Source: Actinomycetes bacterium (GTDB lineage: Bacteria > Actinomycetota > Actinomycetes > S36-B12 > UBA10799). From it: DNA of 10,526 nucleotides. A program made the translations under genes and the position numbers. Positions within the stretch are counted from its first letter, which is position 1. Every line of letters begins with the position of its first letter. The stretch is from contig JAKOZM010000347.1 in NCBI GenBank assembly GCA_029779995.1, forward strand, positions 1 through 10,526. Reading direction: 5' to 3'. The notes under the pieces are model-generated. The model was not told where the DNA came from. It searched no databases and was given only the letters and a program-made list of their open reading frames with translations. Below are positions 6,043 to 10,526 of this stretch, in pieces.

Positions 6043-7734
6043 TCAGGTTCGATCTGATTCCCGATCACCGCCGCTGATGCTGGCGAGGCGCGCCCTGTCG
6101 CCCTCGGACAGGCTGCGGTTGAACTTTCGGAACCCGGCCCGCTCCGCCGACGTCGGTGCGTGCGGCCACCCAGGGCTGGTGCTGAGGTGTCCACTGGCGA
6201 GTTGCGTCCACACCCACGCCACGGCATACGGTCGCGACGACGCGCGGGTCCCCGGTCGTGCGGCAGCGAAGGCGTTGAACCACGTGTCGTCGCAGAGAGC
6301 CCGAATGTCGCGCTCACACTCTCGCCAGTCGACGTGGGGTAGATCGGCGGCGACGGACCGCAGCCGAGCGAGAAGGACGGGGATGGGGAGCCGGAGCCTG
6401 GCGCTGCAGGCGCGAGCCGTGCGCACGGTCAGGTCGTCGGGAAGCCCGAGGAGGTGACCGGTGGCGCTCCAGGTGCTCGCGCGTGGGTCGGTTCGGGCCA
6501 GGCACATCGTGGTGAAGAGCCGGACGGTCTCCGCGCCAGAGTCGAAGGCGTCCGCCAGATGGCGCTCAAACAGCTCGGTGGGCAGCATCTGTGGGATGTG
6601 GCGAAGCGGAGCGAGGCGTTCGGTGTGATCGAGCAGCGTGGACAGGCGGCGGTGCGGGGCTCGCGCCGCGAGGACCAGCCGAGTGAGGGTTGGTGTCATG
6701 ACGGTGTGGTCGGCCAGCCAGCCCAAGGGCCCGTCCGGGGTCGTGGGGGTGAGTTCGGTCCAGGTGGCCAGCGCGGCTGTCGCGTCGTCCAGGTCGGCAG
6801 CGGCGAGTATGCCGTCGGCGGCCGCCAACGCTGCCGATCGGACGCCCGGGTCGTCCGGCGGGCGCAGACCCCACCGGGGGCCGCGCGCACGAGTGCGCGT
6901 GACCGCGTCACTCGTCAAGCCGGTCACCCATGAGGCGAGCCGTTCGGCCCCGGTTTGTCCGGCCAGATGGAGAAGGAGGGTGGCCAGGTGTCGCAGGTCG
7001 TGCAGGTAGGAGGCGGCTGACACCGGCTCTCCCAGAACGATCATCTGCGCGCCGTTGAGCGCTGCGTCGATGCGCGCCTGCGTGGCCAGTACGTCATCCG
7101 TGGCTGGGACTGCACGGATGTCGGTGAGCTCTTGGCGGCACTTTTTGGCCGGTCCAGCCCCGAGCGGGTTGCCGCAACGGGTGCTGGCGCCGACGACGCG
7201 CAAGTGGGAGTGGCGCTGATCTCGGAACGGCCGTTGACACGACGGGCAGACCGCGCACAGCAGGTTCTGGTGGCGACGACAGCTGGTGACGATGGGCAAA
7301 CGCCAACTGCTCTGCCAGACTCCCTTTTCAGAAAGGCAACGCGGACAGATCTGGGTTCCACGATGGGGCGCCCATCCCGGAGCCGCGATCTGCCGGTAAG
7401 AATCTCGGTTGTTCGGGTTGAGATTGGTCAGGTCGAGGGCGGTGCCGTCGAAGGTGGCCATCGTTGCGGCATACACCTCGCTCTCGCTGACTCGGGCGAT
7501 GGCCGCCACTGTGGCGACCGTCTCCGGTGCCGGCGCGATGGTGAGGAAGCGCGTGTGGGCACCGGATTCTCGGATCATGGTGAGGACGGCAGCGGTGCTG
7601 AGACCGTTGAGTTCAGCGAGGTGTTCCAGCCAGGACTCGATCGACTCCCCGGGTCTGGGCGTCAGCGTCGCCGGCAACACGTGTGTCGCACGGCTGGTGG
7701 CCCCTGCCGGCATGGAGCCTGATGGTTCGGTCAC
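6043..7734 (-). CDS. tniQ: TniQ-family transposition protein (second, 563 aa)
   Basis: TniQ proteins link the target site to the TniA-TniB (TnsB-TnsC) transposition machinery. The N-terminus has the family pattern LTPRPGESIESWLEHLAELN (residues 24-43). Zinc-binding pairs follow: C130/C133 (ICPRC), C152/H155 (SCRRH), and C160/C163/C166 (LCAVCPSC). A further pair may be C187 (RCGNPLG) with C199. The rest is helical, ending in the family-typical YAVAWVWTQLASG and FRKFNRSLSEGDRARL. The start is GTG 7734, sharing 4 nt (GTGA) with the stop of the preceding gene, which indicates coupled translation. An internal ATG at 7713 is an alternative. At 563 aa it is longer than the roughly 400-aa Tn5053 TniQ, closer to TnsD-like members. 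A decayed relative lies at 3147-3762. Confidence 0.88.
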   Translation of the reverse strand: MTEPSGSMPAGATSRATHVLPATLTPRPGESIESWLEHLAELNGLSTAAVLTMIRESGAHTRFLTIAPAPETVATVAAIARVSESEVYAATMATFDGTALDLTNLNPNNRDSYRQIAAPGWAPHRGTQICPRCLSEKGVWQSSWRLPIVTSCRRHQNLLCAVCPSCQRPFRDQRHSHLRVVGASTRCGNPLGAGPAKKCRQELTDIRAVPATDDVLATQARIDAALNGAQMIVLGEPVSAASYLHDLRHLATLLLHLAGQTGAERLASWVTGLTSDAVTRTRARGPRWGLRPPDDPGVRSAALAAADGILAAADLDDATAALATWTELTPTTPDGPLGWLADHTVMTPTLTRLVLAARAPHRRLSTLLDHTERLAPLRHIPQMLPTELFERHLADAFDSGAETVRLFTTMCLARTDPRASTWSATGHLLGLPDDLTVRTARACSARLRLPIPVLLARLRSVAADLPHVDWRECERDIRALCDDTWFNAFAAARPGTRASSRPYAVAWVWTQLASGHLSTSPGWPHAPTSAERAGFRKFNRSLSEGDRARLASISGGDRESDRT

Positions 7735-9104
7735 GCCAAAGCACCCACCCTTGTGTCGGCGCCTTGACCGAGGACGGTGTCCAGCGTCAGGTCAGAGGCG
7801 AGAAGAGTTGCCCCATAGTCGGCGAGGACGAGCCTGCCCTCCGCGGTGAGCGATTCGTTGAACTCGCGAAGACTGCGCTGTTTGAGCGGGTGGGGACCGC
7901 CGCGCGGAGTTCCCCGGGTGTGGTGGATCCAAATCCATGCGGCAGCCAACTTTGCAGTCTCGGCGTCGATCCGCAGGCCCGGGACACTGCGGAGGATTGA
8001 CGTGGGGGCGCGCCGCAGACCCGCCAGTACGGCGCGGGCGTGATGGAAGTCGGTCAGCCCTTCTTGGTTGAGCCGGTGCACATGGTGGGTCAGGTAGGTC
8101 AGGCCGGCGACGCTGTTGCCTAAGTCGGTGGCGAGGGCGGTGGAGTCCTTCCTCGGCAGACCGAGGATGGACCAGAGCGATTCCATCCGTGGCCGTCGAC
8201 TCTCCCCGCCAGGACCACCGCGAACCAGCACCAACTCCCTCAGGAGCGCCAATGCCGCATTACGACTGGCCTCCTGCTCCTGCTGACCCTCAAGGAAGAC
8301 CTCGGGCGTGCGCGAGAGCGCTGCAGGGACATGCTGCTGGCCCAGGCCGACCTCGGCGATGGCCCGCCACAGTTCTGCCCGGGCCACGGCGACCTCGAGA
8401 GCATCGAGCAATGTTTGTTCGTCGCGATCGTTCGCGGCCCGATCGACCAGTTCGGTATCGAGGGCTACTGTCAGCCGTGCCGCGCGGAAGAGCGCGGGGC
8501 TCTGACTCGACTGCCACGACGCGACCAGGACCCGAGCCTGCGTCGCCAGGTCCTCGTCGGGCACGACGGCCATGCCATAAGCCCTCGTGAGTCTGCGGAA
8601 CCGCTGCAGGCGCGGGTCCTCGCGATCACGAGTGCGGGCGAGCAAGGCCAAGAGCTCGCTTTGGGCGATCCAGAGGTCGCCCAGTTCGAGCGGGGTGAAG
8701 TCAGGCGCAGAATCGGTTCGGCGACGTAGAGGCGATCCACAGTCGGGGCAGACCAAGACCCATGCCACCCGCGTCCACAGGTGGCCGCTGCGTCGGCAGC
8801 AGCTGCACACCATCGTCATCGGGTCACGCCGCGGCAACTGCAACGCTCCGGGCAGGCGACAGCCGAGGGTCTGGGCGCTTAGCGTGTTTCGGCCAATCCC
8901 GACCGCATGGGAGAGGGACCGCACGGTCTCGACGGAGGGGTCGTCATAGAGCCCCTGAAGGCTGGTCGGCGCTTCCGGCCAGAGTTGCTTGACTGTCAGC
9001 CCTAGCCGCTCTGCCACCCGATGGACCATCGCCGGCAATGACTCCCCGGGCAGGAGCTGGACATAGACCGGCAGGCGATCTGGCCGCCGCTTCGCCCTGG
9101 TCAC
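7731..9104 (-). CDS. TniQ-family transposition protein (first, 457 aa)
   Basis: The N-terminus LPVYVQLLPGESLPAMVHRV (residues 11-30) is the TniQ signature. A zinc ribbon follows: C100/C103 (CSCC) and C119/C122 (CPDC). The end shares AWIWIHHTRG and LREFNESLTAEGRLVLADYG with the other TniQ (AWVWTQLASG, FRKFNRSLSEGDRARL), so the two are distant paralogues. The open frame extends to 9515, but the first 137 codons lie antiparallel-free inside tniB in another frame and are not protein-like. GTG 9104 starts 1 bp after the tniB stop and immediately before the TniQ homology, so I chose it; with TniB's GCCAGTGGGCAG just upstream, AGTGGG may serve as ribosome site. Two TniQ-type proteins in one element usually mean two target pathways or a complex of both. 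That role is inferred. Confidence 0.8.
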   Translation of the reverse strand: MTRAKRRPDRLPVYVQLLPGESLPAMVHRVAERLGLTVKQLWPEAPTSLQGLYDDPSVETVRSLSHAVGIGRNTLSAQTLGCRLPGALQLPRRDPMTMVCSCCRRSGHLWTRVAWVLVCPDCGSPLRRRTDSAPDFTPLELGDLWIAQSELLALLARTRDREDPRLQRFRRLTRAYGMAVVPDEDLATQARVLVASWQSSQSPALFRAARLTVALDTELVDRAANDRDEQTLLDALEVAVARAELWRAIAEVGLGQQHVPAALSRTPEVFLEGQQEQEASRNAALALLRELVLVRGGPGGESRRPRMESLWSILGLPRKDSTALATDLGNSVAGLTYLTHHVHRLNQEGLTDFHHARAVLAGLRRAPTSILRSVPGLRIDAETAKLAAAWIWIHHTRGTPRGGPHPLKQRSLREFNESLTAEGRLVLADYGATLLASDLTLDTVLGQGADTRVGALA

Positions 9105-9105
9105 C

Positions 9106-10152
9106 TCACTGCCCACTGGCCGTGGCCATCGCCTCAGCCCGCGCGGTCTGGTCCTGGGCGCGGCCGCTGAGCCGGACAGCGTCGAAGTGGGCACGGCCCA
9201 GCGGCTCGCCCGTGGCGAGGGCCGCGGTAGCGGCGTCGATGACGACAGTGGCCGTGTCCCCAACGAAGCCTTGGGTGCGGGACCAGAGGTATGCCGCGTG
9301 ATGGCGGGCGAGGTAGCCGGGCGGTTCGCCGGGTAGATAGGGCGACAGCATCTCCTCCAAGCCACGCAGGAGGCGCTGCCAGTCACGTCGACCGGCTGGG
9401 GTATCGATCGCGTAGGGAGCGACCGTGTGTTCGGAGAGACGACCGCGGATCTGCGGGTCGGACAATGCCTCTCCACCAGAGATGTGGGCGCCAACCAGGA
9501 CAAGGACGCCGCCATGCTCCCCCAGTGTCGTGTTCAGATGCTTGACCGCATTGAGGGTGGCGCGGCCAGTGATGCTGCTGGTACGCAGCATGTGGGCGTC
9601 ATCGATGATGAGCAGCCGAATCTGGTGCAAGCCGAACGATTTCGTGGTTTGCAGCGCCATCCGGGTCTCGGTGCTCTCGGCGGCTTTGATGTTGCCGATG
9701 AACCCCAGGATCTGGGCATAGAGATCCCGGCTGCGCGACTCGGACTGCAGCGACAGATAGACCACCGGCACCCAATCGGCCATCAGCCCCGGCTCCGGAG
9801 CCCAGCGCGGACACGAATCAGAGGCGACGTCGCCCAGCCAATGACGGTGCAACGACTGGGCCCACGCCTTGACGAGCGTGGACTTGCCCGCCGTGAACGG
9901 CGCGGACACAGCAATCACGGTTCGTGCGCCGGCCGGCGCCAGCATCGCCGACTCCAACGCGAACGTGAGATCGGCACTGACTCGCTCGTGAACCGGAGAA
10001 GGGACAGGTCGACCTCGCAAGGCGATCCTGACCGAGTCGGCATACGCGGTCCGCGCCTCAGGTGACGAAGCGGCCAACTGTGCAGGTGGCAGGGGCGCCG
10101 GCAACGCTGGCGGCGGACTGGTCGCTTGGGCGTGCCAGAGTTGCGCATCCAT
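9106..10152 (-). CDS. tniB: TniB-like AAA+ ATPase of a Tn7/Tn5053-type transposon
   Basis: This 348-aa protein is the ATP-dependent regulator (TnsC/TniB type) that bridges TniQ at the target and the TniA transposase. The Walker A is IAVSAPFTAGKSTLVKAW (80-97), with K90 and S91. The first glycine of GxxxxGK[ST] is replaced by A84, unusual but compatible with an AAA+ fold. The Walker B is RLLIIDDAHML (179-189) with D184/D185. Sensor 1 is probably GVLVLVGAH (215-223), and IRGRLSEH follows as the expected Arg finger/sensor region. The Pro/Ala-rich first 30 residues are a flexible tail that may contact TniA. The length is close to that of TnsC-like proteins. ATG 10152 overlaps the tniA stop by one base (TGATG). 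Confidence 0.88.
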   Translation of the reverse strand: MDAQLWHAQATSPPPALPAPLPPAQLAASSPEARTAYADSVRIALRGRPVPSPVHERVSADLTFALESAMLAPAGARTVIAVSAPFTAGKSTLVKAWAQSLHRHWLGDVASDSCPRWAPEPGLMADWVPVVYLSLQSESRSRDLYAQILGFIGNIKAAESTETRMALQTTKSFGLHQIRLLIIDDAHMLRTSSITGRATLNAVKHLNTTLGEHGGVLVLVGAHISGGEALSDPQIRGRLSEHTVAPYAIDTPAGRRDWQRLLRGLEEMLSPYLPGEPPGYLARHHAAYLWSRTQGFVGDTATVVIDAATAALATGEPLGRAHFDAVRLSGRAQDQTARAEAMATASGQ

Positions 10153-10526
10153 CAGTCGCCCACGTCGTCATAGTCCGGCCAGACCTCATCGACATCGACA
10201 ACGGTTGCCGATTCGCGGATCCGTGCCCGTGCTGGACGGAGGGGGACCACGTTGCTGTCCGGCTGACCATCGACCAAGACCCGAGCCTCTGCAGCCTCGC
10301 AGTGGTCGATCAGCGCCTGTTGGTGACGGAGCGCGGCTGCGCCGAGTTGGGTGCGCCATTCCTCGACCGACGGTGGCGTGGTGAGTTCGCCGATTGCGTC
10401 GATGATCTCGTGCATGGTGCCGCGCCGGGACAGGACGTTGTTGCCGCCGCGGGCCTTGATCAACTGCCGGGCGCGCTGGACCACGACATCCGTGAGCGGC
10501 GCATCGACGAGGCCCGCGTGGCGCCA
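10152..10526 (-). CDS. tniA: TniA/TnsB-like transposase, C-terminal end (partial, runs off right edge)
   Basis: The frame is open from the right edge to the TGA at 10154-10152, giving 124 visible residues. An internal GTG at 10484 is not a real start, because the coding frame continues to the edge. What is visible is the basic/helical C-terminal tail (VVQRARQLIKARGGNNVL, then an acidic end DVDEVWPDYDDVGD). The catalytic DDE core and the Mu C-terminal beta-barrel would lie outside. Identification rests mostly on position directly ahead of tniB and tniQ, with a TGATG overlap to tniB, as in Tn5053/Tn7-like operons. The acidic tail resembles TnsB tails that bind the ATPase; this is inference. Confidence 0.65.
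   Translation of the reverse strand, partial: WRHAGLVDAPLTDVVVQRARQLIKARGGNNVLSRRGTMHEIIDAIGELTTPPSVEEWRTQLGAAALRHQQALIDHCEAAEARVLVDGQPDSNVVPLRPARARIRESATVVDVDEVWPDYDDVGD

Noticed and set aside
6041..6060. Imperfect tandem 10-mer (GATCAGGTTC / GATCTGATTC)
   Set aside because: Two mismatches in ten bases, only two units and inside the end of tniQ; coincidence is the better explanation.
7132..7722. 196-aa plus-strand open frame opposite tniQ
   Set aside because: Antisense shadow of a well-supported gene; no ribosome site or recognisable domain.
9105..9515. Extended start of the first tniQ at 9515
   Set aside because: This part lies within tniB in another frame and is a low-complexity Ser/Pro/Arg reading; GTG 9104 starts exactly at the TniQ homology.
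1..10526. CRISPR array or Cas genes that would make this a CRISPR-associated transposon
   Set aside because: No regularly spaced repeats and no Cas-like protein were seen; TniQ alone is not evidence for it.

Overview
This is a high-GC window with strongly GC-biased third codon positions, GTG starts and tightly overlapping operons, which suggests an actinobacterium. The genus cannot be told from the sequence. The content is accessory rather than core: a transposon gene block, transposon debris, a toxin-antitoxin pair and a compact operon that looks like a bacterial ubiquitin-like protein conjugation system.

Layout from left to right. Positions 1-976 (minus strand) hold a HigB-type toxin and a long HigA-type antitoxin; the antitoxin runs off the left edge. 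Positions 977-1170 form a divergent intergenic region with a perfect 33-bp palindrome (1079-1111) directly upstream of an extended -10 promoter that reads to the right. Positions 1171-3029 (plus strand) hold three overlapping genes: a single-domain ubiquitin-like protein (multiubiquitin family), a ThiF/E1-type adenylyltransferase with an N-terminal DUF6791/E2-like region, and a DUF6527-type Cys/His-rich protein. Together they would make a very small Ubl activation, transfer and processing operon related to the Bil/Bub group of bacterial ubiquitination-like operons. Positions 3049-3935 contain decayed minus-strand sequence: the N-terminal part of a DUF1016/YhcG-type protein joined to the middle of a second tniQ copy. 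That copy is collinear, with an offset of about 3480 bp, with the intact tniQ further right. Positions 3936-4179 show no gene. Positions 4180-5874 (minus strand) encode an unrecognised 564-aa protein with two winged-helix-like repeats and long charged helices. Positions 5875-6042 are intergenic and hold a second perfect palindrome.

Positions 6043-10526 (minus strand) are the core of a Tn7/Tn5053-like transposon, transcribed tniA (partial, runs off the right edge), tniB, then two different tniQ-family genes. Neighbouring genes overlap or nearly abut, so this is one operon. In such elements TniA is the DDE transposase, TniB the AAA+ ATPase regulator and TniQ the target-selection adaptor. Genes distal to tniQ are usually cargo. 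The simplest reading is therefore that the 564-aa gene, the Ubl operon and possibly higBA are cargo of this or an overlapping related transposon, that is, a mobile defence-type island. The transposon ends are not in the window, so the cargo assignment is an inference.
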